From contig JANMQQ010000129.1 of the NCBI GenBank assembly GCA_031370545.1, positions 1-5,190 of the forward strand: DNA of 5,190 bases. The letters run 5' to 3'. Positions within the stretch are counted from its first letter, which is position 1; the number at the start of each line of letters is the position of its first letter. The position numbers and the translations under genes are program-made. This document shows, in pieces, positions 5,170 to 5,190 of the stretch. The notes below the pieces were generated by a model that ran no database searches, was not told the DNA's origin, and saw only the letters and a program-made list of their open reading frames with translations. Source of the stretch: UBA6921 sp031370545 (GTDB lineage: Bacteria; Pseudomonadota; Gammaproteobacteria; SG8-11).

Positions 5170-5186
5170 CGTGCGCCATGCGCACG
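5170..5186. repeat. Palindromic hairpin CGTGCGC-CAT-GCGCACG downstream of PilZ gene
   Basis: A perfect 7-bp GC-rich stem with a 3-nt loop, starting 38 bp after the PilZ stop codon. No T-run follows before the window ends, so termination is not shown. Its form (GTGCGC, short loop, GCGCAC) resembles palindromic REP-like intergenic repeats found in many proteobacteria. Confidence 0.5.
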
Positions 5187-5190
5187 AAAC

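Noticed and set aside
4728..5185. Minus-strand frames of 136 and 148 codons
   Set aside because: Both are antisense to the PilZ gene, whose motifs are unambiguous.

Overview
The window looks like a chromosomal segment of a Gamma- or Betaproteobacterium. The clearest taxonomic clue is the PilZ protein at the right end, whose C-terminal block closely resembles Pseudomonas PA4608/MapZ-type proteins. Base composition is moderately GC-rich, no tRNA, rRNA or CRISPR array was seen, and nothing narrows it to a genus.

Layout, left to right. Positions 1-86 hold the first 28 codons of a REP-associated (Y1/IS200-like) transposase on the minus strand. Positions 87-643 are gene-free. They carry a degenerate repeat array built on CAAGCCTGACCCCGTTTC (about 150-420), two small palindromes, and an intrinsic terminator serving the next gene. 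Positions 644-1681 (minus) encode an exported two-domain multicopper oxidase of ceruloplasmin/hephaestin style with all copper ligands present. Positions 1793-2068 (minus) encode a small exported protein with a predicted helical tail, likely co-transcribed with the oxidase. Positions 2069-2530 are gene-free and hold a second repeat array of opposite orientation (about 2336-2439). Then come two minus-strand genes in the transcription order P-loop ATPase (4590 to 3745) and J-domain protein (3673 to 2531). The divergent PilZ gene (4782-5132, plus) follows after a spacer that contains a perfect 18-bp inverted repeat.

Functional reading. The oxidase and its small upstream partner form one periplasmic unit. 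The gap between them can form RNA structures in which the oxidase ribosome binding site is masked by sequence just after the small gene's stop codon, which suggests translational coupling. The ATPase and J-domain genes form a separate cytoplasmic pair of unknown job. PilZ is a c-di-GMP receptor on its own transcript.

The most unusual structural point is that the oxidase module is bracketed by two outward-pointing copies of the same 26-bp end (25/26 identical, inverted, 138-163 and 2414-2439). Each carries its own interior array of degenerate partial copies, and one lies directly upstream of the transposase. This may be a RAYT-related cassette or two independent insertions; sequence alone does not decide.
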